NCBI RefSeq assembly: GCF_910592395.1 | Contig: NC_088316.1 | Span: forward strand, 12,212,001 to 12,276,000 | Source: Lineus longissimus | Taxonomy: Eukaryota; Nemertea; Pilidiophora; Heteronemertea; Lineidae | DNA: 64,000 nt | Reading direction: 5' to 3' | Part shown: positions 12,201 to 21,180 of the stretch, in pieces | Layout: each line of letters starts with the position of its first letter | Position numbering within the stretch: position 1 is the first letter of the stretch | Translations under genes and position numbers: made by a program | The notes under the pieces: model-generated | Seen by the model: the letters and a program-made list of their open reading frames with translations, nothing else | Told to the model about the DNA's origin: nothing | Databases searched by the model: none

Positions 12201-13141
12201 CAGCTGGAAAGGAATATGAATGGAATGATACTCAGATAGCAAGAGACTGCAGAGATTGCATGGCACAAGTGGGTGATACATGTGACGGACGGAGTGATGT
12301 GCAGTGCAAGACGGAGACAGCCAGTTACAGTGGAGATCGCATGGGAGAAGAGGAGTACGAAGGATGGAGTGGTGTGCTGGGCGAGACGGAGACAGCCAGT
12401 GTCAGTGGAGATCGCAAGGGAGAAGAGGAGTACGATGGACGGAGTGATGTGCAGTGCGACACGGAGACAGCCAGTGAGAGTGGAGATCGCATGGGAGAAG
12501 AGGAGTACGATGGATGGAGTGATGGGCAGTGCGAGACGGAGACAGCCAGTGTCAGTGGAGATCGCAAGGGAGAAGAGGAGTACGATGGATGGAGTGATGG
12601 GCAGGGTGAGACGGAGACAGCCAGTTACAGTGGAGATCGCAAGGGAGAAGAGGAGTACGATGGACGGAGTGATGGGCAGGGTGAGACAGAGACAGCCAGT
12701 GAGAGTGGAGATCGCATGGGAGAAGAGGAGTACCGGTACGATGGATGGAGTGGTGTGAAGGGTGAGACAGAGACAGCCAGTTACAGTGGAGATCGCATGG
12801 GAGAAGCAGGCGATGCATATGATCTGCAGTGCGACACAGAGGCAGCCAGTGACAGTGGAGATTGCATGGAACAAGCAGGCGATTCATATGATCTGCAGTG
12901 CGACACGAAGGCAGCCAGTGACAGTGGAGATTGCATGGGACAAGCAGGCGATGCATATGATCTGCAGTGCGACACGGAGGCAGCCAGTGACAGTGGAGAT
13001 TGCATGGAACAAGCAGGCGATGCATATAGTCACAATAGAGATTGCACGAGAGAAGCTGGTGAGGAGTATGTCTATGGACAGAGTGATCCACAGTATGACA
13101 GAGAGTACCCTAGACATCAATGGCCCATAACAGAGCGATAA
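6217..13141 (+). CDS. N-terminal part of transposon protein: C2H2 finger and acidic tandem repeats
   Basis: Three exons in phase 0: 6217-6810 (donor ACC|GTAAGT), 11795-11893 (acceptor AACAG|ATT, donor AAG|GTAAGT) and 12170-13141 (acceptor TTACAG|CGT), about 554 residues. Exon 1 carries two zinc-finger-like units: CDQCG...H..RYHC and CIKCLHQFSRKDRLLKHVC. Exon 2 is Ser/Pro-rich. Exon 3 has a tandem repeat of about seven 25-residue acidic units (GEEEYDG.SD...ETETAS) and then four 23-residue units (LQCDTEAASDSGDCM). The frame closes at TAA 13139-13141. The very next codons in the same frame lead into the DDE/USP region, so the stop probably splits what was one protein. The 5-kb first intron contains the nested insertions. 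The finger and acidic segment may mediate DNA binding and protein contacts (inference). Confidence 0.6.
6891..8336 (+). mobile_element. Family-A element copy inside an intron
   Basis: Begins ATGAAACGGCCAGGGGCC...GCTCACCGTATA at 6891. Ends with a GACGACGG microsatellite and CTACGGTGAGCCAAAA near 8336. Four to five degenerate ~300-bp units lie between, each with GGCCCCCTGGTGGC. It lies in the first intron of the finger/DDE/USP gene. No clean target duplication is visible. Confidence 0.75.
8340..8505 (-). repeat. tRNA-derived SINE-like fragment
   Basis: On the minus strand, GAGTTCAAACCCCGGTCAGGG at about 8423-8443 has the form of a pol III B box plus acceptor arm. It is followed by an A/T-rich tail at 8345-8410. 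It sits between two family-A pieces, as a secondary insertion would. The A box is not clear. Confidence 0.4.
8506..9190 (+). mobile_element. Truncated family-A copy
   Basis: Two ~300-bp units followed by a long GAC/GACGG microsatellite (9099-9147) and the terminal CTCCCCTACGGTGAGCC ending near 9186. The GAAACGGCC terminus is missing. Confidence 0.7.
9191..10284. other. Intron DNA without recognised features
   Basis: No exon or repeat family recognised, apart from two short repeats of a TAGGAAAG.GGTAGAG motif (9551-9630) and an uninterrupted G tract at about 9773-9794. It lies in the first intron of the transposon gene. Confidence 0.5.
10285..10940. mobile_element. MITE with inverted termini, right end duplicated
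   Basis: The left end GGGGTGGAATTCACCAAGG matches the inverse of the right end CTTGGTGAATTCCAGCC. The right-most 24 bp are tandemly duplicated (10893-10916 and 10917-10940). TA precedes the left end and follows the right end, a possible 2-bp duplication. The interior is GC-rich with paired GCGTAC / CGCTCGCGG motifs and no frame. Confidence 0.7.
10960..11320 (-). repeat. SINE-like repeat
   Basis: On the minus strand the segment ends in a GGGCGCTATATAAATACGGTATT-type tail (10980-11005), a common 3' motif of invertebrate SINEs. The body shows no coding potential. Assignment is by resemblance only. Confidence 0.35.
12290..13060 (+). repeat. Coding minisatellite, 75-bp then 69-bp units
   Basis: About seven 75-bp units and four 69-bp units in frame with the transposon protein. 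The sharply biased sequence also gives long open frames in antisense and shifted frames, which are artefacts. Unit variation is mostly at second and third codon positions (YSGDR/VSGDR/ESGDR). Confidence 0.9.
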
Positions 13142-13168
13142 TCTCTATTGTGTAGCCGGAAACCTTGG

Positions 13169-16021
13169 ATGATGACAAAAGTTCAGATCAGAAATAGCAC
13201 TGGATTAAGTGTTGAAAACTTTTGGCATCTCGTGTGGAGACACAGGGATTCAGTACAACGAGTTGGATCATTGGATGTTGCAGCAAAGGTGCTACTATTT
13301 CGATGCAAAATGAGAGCGAATGATGAGTTCCGAGACTTGTCAAAGGATTTTCAGATAACACCTTCCATGGCACATAGGATATTTTGGACACAACTTACCT
13401 ACAATCTCCTACATTGTTCATCGATTCCCGGGCTGTTCTGGGAGACGGACACCACAGAGGAAGAGCGCCAGGCTTTTTTTAACACCATCAAAGAACATGA
13501 GTCACCCTTCCACAAACAACAGCTGTCATTTTTTGCAGATCCAGCGGGAAATGATAGAGTAGGAGTTGGACTATCATTAGATTCAAAAAAAGTCAGAGTC
13601 CAAGGGTCAAGTGACTATGATATCCAAAAAACCCTGTACTATTCGAAAAAAGGGGGTCACTGTGTGACAATCACAACACTTGTGGACACACGGGGATATG
13701 TAGTGGCATCTTTCCCTATTGGAGCTGGATGCAGTCCACGATGTGGTGATAGTCAGCTTGCGGGACTGGAGCTCGCACGAGAAAACCAAACAGGATTCAA
13801 GTCGATCCTTATTGGGACAGAAGAACATTTCATAGTCCTGTCGGTTGATAGAGGTTACGTATTCCGCCCGCATAATCTTAATTCCCCTAATGTGGTAGAT
13901 TTTAAGCAATGGTGTATGGACCATGGCTGTCGCATTATTTGGCCCTCTGGTGGTGATGACCCAATTCTACAAGTTGTGGACGACAAAATCAAGATGATTG
14001 ACTCTGTCAATAATACTTTACTCACTGGCAACAGTCGCGCAGTAGTTGGCAAATTAAGGTTTGCAGTGGAAGCATTACATGGAGCAATCAGTGATGAAAA
14101 AATCTTCGACATGGTCCCTCATCAGTTCCTTGCACCGTTGAGCGAGACCTTCTGCAGGAAGTACGATTTTCCTATGGAGCACAAGAACGCAACAAGATTG
14201 TCCTTGATATGGTTAGCGGCAATTAACATTTACAATGAGTACCACCCGAAGTTCGAACTGAAATTCGCTGATGAAGAAAAGCAGATCAGGTTCGCGGAAG
14301 TTGTCAAGCTCCGCTTGAACAAGGACAACTTCCTGGAGGATCCACATACAGACTTGCCTGATATTACCCGCTTTCCAAGAACTCGATCTACCACATGGAA
14401 TAGTGTTCCAGCGTCTGATATCAGGGAACTGAGCAGACAACTGAATCTGCCACAAATCGGTAATGAAACTAGTGATATTCTTCTGGAGATGCCCCTTGGA
14501 CCATATCATCTAAAAAGGGCAATTCAATACATCGGGCATTTGAGACAGACAGAGGTGCACTCAGGAGAACATGGAGAACACTGTATCATATCAGACTTAT
14601 GGGACTTGATGACAGACCGCCCACAATCAACGCGGATATACTACAAGATTGTTCGAGATCAACCAAGAGGTTGGGACGCTAGCAAGTATTTCCCATGGCC
14701 GGTCGAAGGGATGACTTTTCTAACCATGAAGTTGCCATCAGCAAACAAGACGAACACAAATCCAGCCAACTTGAAAACTCCCTTAGTTGCTTTCATGAAA
14801 GAGCCACACGACTACCTTGGATTCACAGGACTGCTCCAACGTCTGTGTGGATGGAGGTGTGGATCAGGCTCCAACAACGCCGACAGTGGGTCACGTGTCC
14901 TATGTTCGGATTCGCATGTTCTTGCTTTGCTGATATTTGTTTGTGGGGGAGCTATGAGATACCGGCCAGTTATTCGAAGAGCACAACTGAGTGACCCTAG
15001 GCTTCCACTGGCACTGCAGCCGAGTTACTGTGGTTATGTAAGATCCCTACAGGGAAACACGAGGAGGAACACAACGAGAGGTGACAGGTTCCATCCGTAT
15101 TCCCGACCACCAGCCGATGACAACATAACTCATGGTCCTGAAGAAAGGGCACCAGATGTTGACATAACCATGAGAACTGAAACACCAGGCACAGACCCTC
15201 ATGATGGAGCAGCTTCAGAATTCATGGGGCTATTGAATGATGGCATGACTTGCTATTGTATAAGCATCCTACAAGTGCTGAAACATGTGGACATTAGTAA
15301 CCACATCCGTCTAGAAAACAACATAGATCGAACACTTCAAAGGCTGTGCGGAAAGATGTGTAGAGGTGCAGAACCGTTCTCAGTAATCCCACTTGTTGAG
15401 GCTGTGAACCAGTACATTGATGGAGAGGGATTTCACATTCCTGAATTCCAGGATGCAGCTGAGTTTCTGTGTGCTATCCTCCAAAGGTTGTCGGTGGAAG
15501 GAGGATATCTAACAACTTGGCCTGCAGACATTATGTGTCCTTTAGGGCACCAGACTCAACAGATTGTTGGCACAAGGGGTGTCTTGCGTCTTAATGCCCC
15601 TGTTACTGATGTATTCTCAATAAATGAGCTCTACATACAGCATTTCCAGGGATTAGGTTTCAATGAAATGCCATGCAACTTTGAGAATCGAAACCGCTTT
15701 TGTGGAAGACTAGGACATGGAATTCAAACTTGTGTGCAAGGGCAAATATCCATAATAGAACTGAATCGTAGACCTGATGATCATACTGTCCACATCAAAA
15801 ACATGGCTGTGATTGAAGAAGCAGAAGACTTAAATGACCAGGTCGTAACTGCTGTTGTGTGCCACTGTGGGAATACCTGGAATGATGGACACTGGATTGT
15901 CTATCTGAGGGACCAAGAGAATGTATGGTGGAAACTGAATGACCACCATCCAGCAAGAAGAGTCTCACCATGGACTGAGCAAGGAGAGGCACTGTCAATC
16001 AATATGATATTTTTCAAATGA
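13169..16021 (+). CDS. DDE-transposase-like domain fused to a ubiquitin-specific protease (USP) domain
   Basis: This frame opens right after the TAA at 13139-13141; the first ATG is 13169, giving about 950 residues. The N-terminal third has a helix-turn-helix (LSKDFQITPSMAHRIFW) and an RNase H-like transposase core: LSLDSKKVRVQ as first Asp, VLSVDRGY as second Asp, and further acidic residues in a helical region. This resembles the DDE_4 group. The C-terminal ~270 residues are a peptidase C19 (USP) domain: Cys box GLLNDGMTCYCISILQ, QQDAQEF-like FQDAAEFLCAIL, His box NDGHWIVYLRD and LNDHHPARRV, with FY-like FFK at the very end. The nucleophile Cys, the His and a polar third residue are all present, so the fold could be active. 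USPs remove ubiquitin from proteins. It lies within the TTAA-flanked terminal repeats. Confidence 0.8.
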   Translation: MMTKVQIRNSTGLSVENFWHLVWRHRDSVQRVGSLDVAAKVLLFRCKMRANDEFRDLSKDFQITPSMAHRIFWTQLTYNLLHCSSIPGLFWETDTTEEERQAFFNTIKEHESPFHKQQLSFFADPAGNDRVGVGLSLDSKKVRVQGSSDYDIQKTLYYSKKGGHCVTITTLVDTRGYVVASFPIGAGCSPRCGDSQLAGLELARENQTGFKSILIGTEEHFIVLSVDRGYVFRPHNLNSPNVVDFKQWCMDHGCRIIWPSGGDDPILQVVDDKIKMIDSVNNTLLTGNSRAVVGKLRFAVEALHGAISDEKIFDMVPHQFLAPLSETFCRKYDFPMEHKNATRLSLIWLAAINIYNEYHPKFELKFADEEKQIRFAEVVKLRLNKDNFLEDPHTDLPDITRFPRTRSTTWNSVPASDIRELSRQLNLPQIGNETSDILLEMPLGPYHLKRAIQYIGHLRQTEVHSGEHGEHCIISDLWDLMTDRPQSTRIYYKIVRDQPRGWDASKYFPWPVEGMTFLTMKLPSANKTNTNPANLKTPLVAFMKEPHDYLGFTGLLQRLCGWRCGSGSNNADSGSRVLCSDSHVLALLIFVCGGAMRYRPVIRRAQLSDPRLPLALQPSYCGYVRSLQGNTRRNTTRGDRFHPYSRPPADDNITHGPEERAPDVDITMRTETPGTDPHDGAASEFMGLLNDGMTCYCISILQVLKHVDISNHIRLENNIDRTLQRLCGKMCRGAEPFSVIPLVEAVNQYIDGEGFHIPEFQDAAEFLCAILQRLSVEGGYLTTWPADIMCPLGHQTQQIVGTRGVLRLNAPVTDVFSINELYIQHFQGLGFNEMPCNFENRNRFCGRLGHGIQTCVQGQISIIELNRRPDDHTVHIKNMAVIEEAEDLNDQVVTAVVCHCGNTWNDGHWIVYLRDQENVWWKLNDHHPARRVSPWTEQGEALSINMIFFK

Positions 16022-16100
16022 AACTGATACCAATAGAGTCTGTGACAGCTTGGCCAATGGATCCGAAGGATGCTATGAGGATTATCAAAATTCTTGTTAA

Positions 16101-16426
16101 CCTCCCCAGAGGAAACTGGTGCTCAATGACAATGGATTCCCGGAATGAACCGATGCTCTGCAGAATAACTTCGATTCTATGGACCTCCCCAGAGGGAACT
16201 GATGCTATGTGGATTATCTTGATTCTATCGACCTCCCCAGAGGGAACTGATGCTATGTGGATTATCTTGATGTTATTGACCTCCCCAGAGGGAACTGATG
16301 CTATGTGGATTATCTTGATTCTATTGATCTCCCCAGAGGGAACTGATGCTATGTGGATTATCTTGATTCTATCGACCTCCCCAGAGGGAACTGATGCTAA
16401 GTGGATTATCTTGATTCTATCGACCA
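16101..16426 (+). repeat. 48-bp tandem repeat after the DDE/USP frame
   Basis: Five near-identical 48-bp units (CTCCCCAGAGGGAACTGATG and following) plus one diverged unit, immediately 3' of the stop and before the AATAAA, i.e. in the putative 3' UTR. Because 48 is a multiple of 3, it yields spurious 16-residue repeat frames on both strands. Confidence 0.9.
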
Positions 16427-16452
16427 GCATGAGTGCAATCTATCATTGCTGT

Positions 16453-16458
16453 AATAAA
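16453..16458 (+). promoter_or_regulatory. Poly(A) signal of the DDE/USP gene
   Basis: AATAAA about 430 bases after the stop codon, following the tandem repeat. Confidence 0.55.
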
Positions 16459-17284
16459 CGATGCATAGGGCTAAGTTAGTGGATGCAAAAGGTATGGTGA
16501 ATTTTCAAAGAATTTCTGTTCTAACTGACTAACAGGGTAATTAAAAGCTCACACGAAAAGCCGGAAAATGCTGCTGATCCACTTTGAAGAAAACATTACA
16601 CCAACGAAGTGCCCATTGATTTGGTTAATCGCTTGAAAGCTGTGGAAACAAGCAACCAACCATTCGCTGCTGCAGCGAGACATCACCCTGACGTCATGTG
16701 GTTTAATCAGTCCAGGTCAGCAATGATGTCATAAAGCAATACATCCGATGCTGACATTGATTGATATGCGAAAGATAGTTGCCTAGACCAAAAGTCCCCT
16801 TTAATTTATTTTACGGTCTTTGAATTGGGAGCATTGGGTACTTTCAAGTAGGCCTACACTTGAAGTAGATGGAATATTTTTATAAACACCCTGTAGATGT
16901 TATTGTGCATAAACGTAGCAAATGTAGAATCTGTGGCAACCTATCGGTGAAAAAGTGTTAAAAAATGAGAGATTTCCACCAGGAAAACCAAACAATGTAA
17001 TACAATCTAATACATGGACCGCAATAAAGAATGGCCTGACACCCCTACACTTGAGTAGTTTGTCCCACATGGCTCAGTCATGCCAGTAGTATAATCCCTT
17101 ACTAGCAATACAAAGGAAAGTCTAACAATAGCTCAGTGAATGTAAACAGGTTGATTTTACTCTGATTTTGATAAAAGTAGGTTCGATAATTCACTTATAG
17201 TGAGCCCAGTTTTCGAAAACCTTTAATTATTTTTCATTTATCATCAAGAAATGTTAATTCCAACTAGTATTCTAAAAACATTGC
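16459..17284. other. Transposon 3' subterminal DNA
   Basis: No coding sequence or repeat family recognised between the poly(A) signal and the right terminal repeat. Confidence 0.5.
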
Positions 17285-17486
17285 AACCATACTATTGTTA
17301 TTTCCTGTATTTTAAAGGCGATGAAGGTATTTTTTTTCAAAAAAACATGAAATAAAAAAATCATGAATGATACCATAATTAATGTTTTTGATCAAAGTAT
17401 CATTGCTGAAAGTATGAAAGTCATAGATTTTACCATTTTCAAATAGCTCACAAACCGTCACTTTGGCTCTTAGGTGGACAGCCCCT
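17285..17486 (-). repeat. Right terminal inverted repeat of the TTAA transposon
   Basis: Inverse complement of 1960-2160, ending GGACAGCCCCT. The following TTTT occupies the place of the TTAA duplication. Confidence 0.85.
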
Positions 17487-18629
17487 TTTTTGTTTTGGCC
17501 CCCTGGTGGCCCAGTTAAGAATCAGACCAGACCGAAAATCAGTGTCACAGGTCATCTGACCTAGGGAGTCATGTGTACCAGGTTTAAAGTTCATAGCTTT
17601 AGTGGTTAAGAAACGTGCCATAGTTACACACAAACGGCCAATTCACACCATTTGACCTCTGTGACCTTGAAAATAAGGTCAAATCAAAAACCGTAGGATA
17701 TGTGATGTATCCTTGCTCTGAGTACCTACCATAAAAATAGAATTGAAAACAAGTTACTATTATTAAGCGAGATATTGCACTTTATACTTTTTTTTGTTTT
17801 GGCCCCCTGGTGGCCAAGTCGAGAATCAGATCAGACTGAAATTCGGTGGATGTAGGGAATCAGGTGCACCAAATTTCAAGTTCATAATCATAGCTTTATT
17901 GGTTGAGAAACGTGCCCCAGTTACACTCAAACGGCAAATTTACGCCATTTGACCTCTGTGACCTTGAAAAGTAGGTCAAATCAAAAACACGTATGATATG
18001 TGATATACCCTTGCTAGGAAAACCTACCATAAAAATTTCATCAAAAACAAATCACTAATAAGTGAGATATCACACTTTTTAGATTTCCACTTTTGGCCCC
18101 CTGGTGGCAAAGTTAGGAATCAGATCGAACCAAAATTCAGCACCAGAGGCTATGTGATATAGGGGGTTATATGTACTAAGTTTCAAGTTCATAGCTTTAG
18201 TGGTTAAGAAACGTGCCATAGTTTACACTCTAATGGCCAATTTACGCCATATGACCTCTGTGACCTTGAAAACAAGGTCAAATTAAAAACCCGTATAATA
18301 TAAAATGTATATTTGCTATGAGTACCTACAACAAAAGTTTTATCGAAAACAAGTCACTAATAAGCGAGATATCACACTTTTTAGATATCGACATTTGGCC
18401 CCCTGGTGCCCAAACAGAGAATCAGATCGGAACGAAAATCAGTGTCAGAGGTCAGCTGACCTAGGGCATTTTGTGTACAAAGTTTCAAGTTCATAGCCCT
18501 AGCAGTTAAGAAACGTGCCACTGTTAGGATATGACGACGACGACGACAACGACGACGACAACGACGACGACGACGAAGGACACAGCGCTATCATATAGAC
18601 TCCCCTTACGGTGAGCCAAAAACTAGAAA

Positions 18630-18808
18630 TATATGATCCAAGGGCACATGCTGATAACATGCGAAATAAAGAAAAATGGAACGTTCCCGGCGAGGCCGTG
18701 ACAAAAACTATTTTTCAAAAGAAGAGAATGACTTCGTTAAAAAACAATTCGAAGGGGTTGACAGGAAAAATTTTAAAAAATGTGCAAGGCTTGGTTAATT
18801 CATTGTAA
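18630..18808 (+). CDS. Basic C-terminal ORF fragment, unrecognised
   Basis: An open frame starts right at the edge of the family-A insertion and encodes about 59 basic residues (WNVPGEAVTKTIFQKKRM, then TGKILKNVQGLVNSL) before a stop at 18808. It may be the displaced 3' part of a gene interrupted by the insertion, but the 22-A run on the other side makes the frame relationship uncertain. Function unknown. Confidence 0.35.
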
Positions 18809-19002
18809 AAACTTTTAGATGGGTGTCTGGGGGTTTTTTTGTTGTTGAATTGGTTAGAAGGCGTGGTAGATAGAAATTGGTTTCCTGTACCCACTTCGTT
18901 GGTTTTTCTCAAGTTTTCAAGTGATGTATAATGTATACAAAACATCTTTTGCCTCGGCAATAAGAAGATGAATTTATTCTCCTTTCTAATAGGAATTGAA
19001 AT

Positions 19003-19200
19003 ATGGAAACGGCTGCGAAGAGGATAGTATCTTTGTGCGAAGAAAGAGATACACTTCAAAACGAATCCGATATAGGACGTCATAAAATTAAATTGGCACG
19101 AAAAGACATGGACGCTTGTTCTCGACGTTGCGAATTTTTTGAGGCCGCACTTGATCAAGCTGAAGGTGAAAAAAAAGGAGGGGAGTGGGGGTATTATTAG
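19003..19200 (+). CDS. Short coiled-coil ORF, overlaps the dUTPase-like ORF
   Basis: The ATG at 19003 follows an acceptor-like TTCTAATAG. It encodes 65 residues of heptad-like sequence (AAKRIVSLCEERDTLQ, then ARKDMDACSRRCEFFEAAL), predicted to be a coiled coil. The frame ends just after an A8 run at about 19169-19176. The next domain is open in another frame across the same run. A one-base slip there would join the two, so this may be the N-terminal half of one gene. Family not recognised. Confidence 0.4.
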   Translation: METAAKRIVSLCEERDTLQNESDIGRHKIKLARKDMDACSRRCEFFEAALDQAEGEKKGGEWGYY

Positions 19201-19600
19201 AATAGATGGTGCATGTAAAGCGGAGAATAAGCTAGAAATTAGCTTTAAAAAAGAAAGTTTTGCGTACACCCCCTCGTACAGTTCGAGGGGGATGGTTGGA
19301 ATCTACGTGGGGTATATGCAGGACATTGAACCCCAAACGATGCGTCCGGTGGGCACTGGGTTAAGTTTTTTTCTTGGTGAAGGTGTTGTTGGTTATTTTT
19401 TCCCCGATATGGGGGAATTACAATATTACGACAAGGTTATCGTAAGTCCCCGTCAATTCAGGGGGGAAGACCACGATATATCAATATCCGTTTACAATTT
19501 AGAAGATGAGAAGATTACTTTTTTTCCGGGTCAGAAATTGGGGGACATACACATCTACACGATTCCGCAAGAAGTGGTCATGATTAATATCGCGCCATAA
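19170..19600 (+). CDS. dUTPase-like fold protein, probably non-catalytic
   Basis: Open to a stop at 19600; about 140 residues remain after the A8 run. The pattern recalls the trimeric dUTPase superfamily: an IRIDGACKAENKLEISF opening strand, SSRG at the place of motif 2, GTGLSFFLGEGVVGYFF centrally, DISISVYNLED, then FFPGQKLGDIHIY like the F-x-x-G-x-K strand near the end. The canonical Asp of motif 3 and the motif 1 DAGYDL are not evident, so enzyme activity is doubtful. dUTPase-like proteins are common in large DNA viruses, which fits the compact, intronless neighbourhood. It has no ATG of its own in a good position. Assignment is by pattern, not by search. Confidence 0.45.
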
Positions 19601-19952
19601 AAAAAGTTTGGTTGTTATTATAAATGTTATTACCGAGGCTAAAGTTGGTTTGCTTTCTACAACATTTAGTTTAGAAAGGAGATTCGTTGTATATCTTAGC
19701 TAATCTAGTTGAAAAAGGACCTGTGATGCGTTCACAAGTAATTGTATGTATAATGTTTTAGTTTAGAACCGAGTAGAAATAGACTTATAATTCTGTTTAC
19801 TTTCAATGAAGAAAAGAGAAGAATTAGTTAAAGTGAAAATAGGTATCACACGGTGATTAAATTCAATAGTTCTGCGAAAAGTAAGGATATTTTTTCTTAA
19901 GTCACGATGTAAAATTGATAGAAATGAAATAAATAATAAGAGAGGACGAGAC

Positions 19953-20320
19953 CTCCATTCGCGTAATGTGTTTGACACATCTTTTTGATATAATTAAAGT
20001 GTGCCAATCAGCATTGCGTCTGTGTGGAAGGTTTTGTAAACAACGATTACATTTGCACGTGGAAGGAGCCAGGGTATAAAACCAAGAAGAAAAGAGGATG
20101 AGGATACAACCCCCATTTGCGTAAAAGCGTTTGACATATCTTTTTGAAATAATTAAAGTGTGGCAAACATCGTTGCGTCTGTGGAAGGTTTTGTAATTTG
20201 CGTAAAAGTGTTTGACATATTTTTTTGAATTAATTAAAGTGTGCCAAACATCATTGCGTCTGTGGAAGGTTTTGTAAACAACCGTTACATCTGCACATGG
20301 AAGGAGTCGGGGTACTCAAC
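19953..20320 (+). repeat. Triplicated ~75-125 bp promoter-like repeat
   Basis: Three copies begin near 19953, 20110 and 20194. They share TTTGACA(T/C)AT(C/T)TTTTTGA, AATTAAAGTGTG(C/G)CAA, TTGCGTCTG and GGAAGGTTTTGTAA. Copies one and three continue with a GTTACAT.TGCAC.TGGAAGGAG block. In copy one this is followed by TATAAA at 20075-20080. The layout suggests duplicated upstream sequences of short transcription units, or a small tandem duplication. Confidence 0.6.
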
Positions 20321-20459
20321 GCTGAAAAGGGAGATACCAATCCATAAAGAAGGTTTGATCCGAAAAAAGGAGTGACCTGGATAATGTAGAGATTTGACTT
20401 ATCTTAGATTGAAAGAATAGATCCCATCCATGTGATTTGGTTTCTCACGTTTCCCTTTC

Positions 20460-20780
20460 TCACGTTTCCGCTTTCTCACGTTTTCGTTCAGTCCTGGTGT
20501 ATCCCAGAAGTTTGTCTGTTGAAGTTGTCACCCTTTTCCTTGCTAACATACCGTTGGATAGGACATTCCTATTCCTTCTAAACATCCTTTGCGTTAATAA
20601 TACTTTGCTCGCGATGATTTCTTCAGTAGTTGGCATGATGTGTGTAAAATCTCCTGCAAGAAAAGAAATTAATATGAAATATGTAGTGATATTTCTACTC
20701 GTTATAGGCCCCAGATCCCGTCTGGGGACTATATTGTTATCACTGGAATTCTCGAAACTGTTATTTTCTTCCACCAACAC
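20460..20780 (-). CDS. Hypothetical small ORF
   Basis: A 106-residue minus-strand frame, basic in its C-terminal half (KVLLTQRMFRRNRNVL, then ARKRVTTSTDKLLGYTRTER). A polypyrimidine plus CAG acceptor-like site occurs inside it near 20656, so it may be an exon. No family recognised; the opposite strand is also open. Confidence 0.2.
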   Translation of the reverse strand: MLVEENNSFENSSDNNIVPRRDLGPITSRNITTYFILISFLAGDFTHIMPTTEEIIASKVLLTQRMFRRNRNVLSNGMLARKRVTTSTDKLLGYTRTERKREKAET

Positions 20781-20844
20781 ATTTATTGCGGTAGTCCAGC
20801 AAAACGGCTAAATAAACCAGAAATCAATCACCCTTACACCACCA

Positions 20845-21180
20845 AACCCAATTCCATCTATGGACTATCGCGAAAGTATTTGTAAAATCCTGAGTATTTC
20901 GATACTTTTGAAGCATTTTTGCTGAGATATCGTCTGATCGTCTTCTCCCAACATGCCGAAGCTGCGATTCAATCTGACATGCGCTGTGACATGGGCAGAG
21001 GCGAGACGCTGATACATTAGCATAAGCTCCGCCCCGTCATAATGACGTCATTATTCTCAGGAGTTGGTCGAGCGATGGGACAATGGAGGTATTATAAAGA
21101 AACCCAATTCGATTCATGGACTATCGCAAAATGATTTTTCAAAACTCAGAATATTTCGATGCTTTAGATGCGTTTTTATG
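20845..21180 (+). repeat. Direct repeat pair of about 85 bp
   Basis: 20845-20930 and 21103-21175 share AAACCCAATTC, CATGGACTATCGC-like, AATATTTCGAT and TTTTGA.GC.TTTTT blocks at about 75-80% similarity by eye. A GC box and a TGACGTCA lie between them (about 21030-21050). Function unknown. Confidence 0.45.

Larger units (their letters stand above)
1960..17486 (+). mobile_element. Large TTAA-type DNA transposon encoding a DDE + USP protein
   Basis: Roughly 200-bp terminal inverted repeats lie at 1960-2160 and 17285-17486, starting AGGGGCTGTCC and ending GGACAGCCCCT. The left flank is TTAA (1956-1959) and the right flank TTTT (17487-17490), read as a TTAA duplication with a mutated right copy. 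TTAA duplications are typical of Kolobok and piggyBac elements; I cannot assign the superfamily. Coding exons at 6217-6810, 11795-11893 and 12170-16021 make up its gene. The element is inflated to 15.5 kb by later insertions: a MITE (2548-3410), a Harbinger (3429-6099), family-A copies (6891-9190) and another MITE (10285-10940). Confidence 0.75.
1202..18620 (+). mobile_element. Family-A repeat element split by a nested transposon, 9-bp target duplication
   Basis: The left end (1202) begins with the family terminus ATGAAACGGCCAGGGG...GCTCACCGTA. The right end (18620) finishes with a GAC-rich microsatellite and TACGGTGAGCCAAA. The outer termini share an inverted GCTCACCGTA core. The same 9 bp, AACTAGAAA, sits at 1193-1201 and 18621-18629 and is read as the target-site duplication. 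The interior is a degenerate tandem array with a unit of about 300 bp, each carrying GGCCCCCTGGTGGCCAA and AGAAACGTGCCA. The element's own sequence is 1202-1959 and 17487-18620; everything between is a later insertion. No coding capacity was seen, so it is non-autonomous. An 8-9 bp duplication would fit hAT-type mobilisation, but that is inference. Confidence 0.75.

Noticed and set aside
12173-13120. Long minus-strand Leu/Ser/His-rich open frames and shifted plus frames
   Set aside because: They mirror the 75/69-bp coding minisatellite. The plus frame joins by canonical splicing to upstream and downstream domains.
16014-16479. Repetitive open frames on both strands
   Set aside because: The 48-bp tandem repeat is a multiple of three, so all frames stay open; it sits in a 3' UTR.
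18715-19269. 184-residue minus-strand frame
   Set aside because: Low-complexity Phe/Ser/Lys composition, antisense to the coiled-coil and dUTPase-like ORFs.
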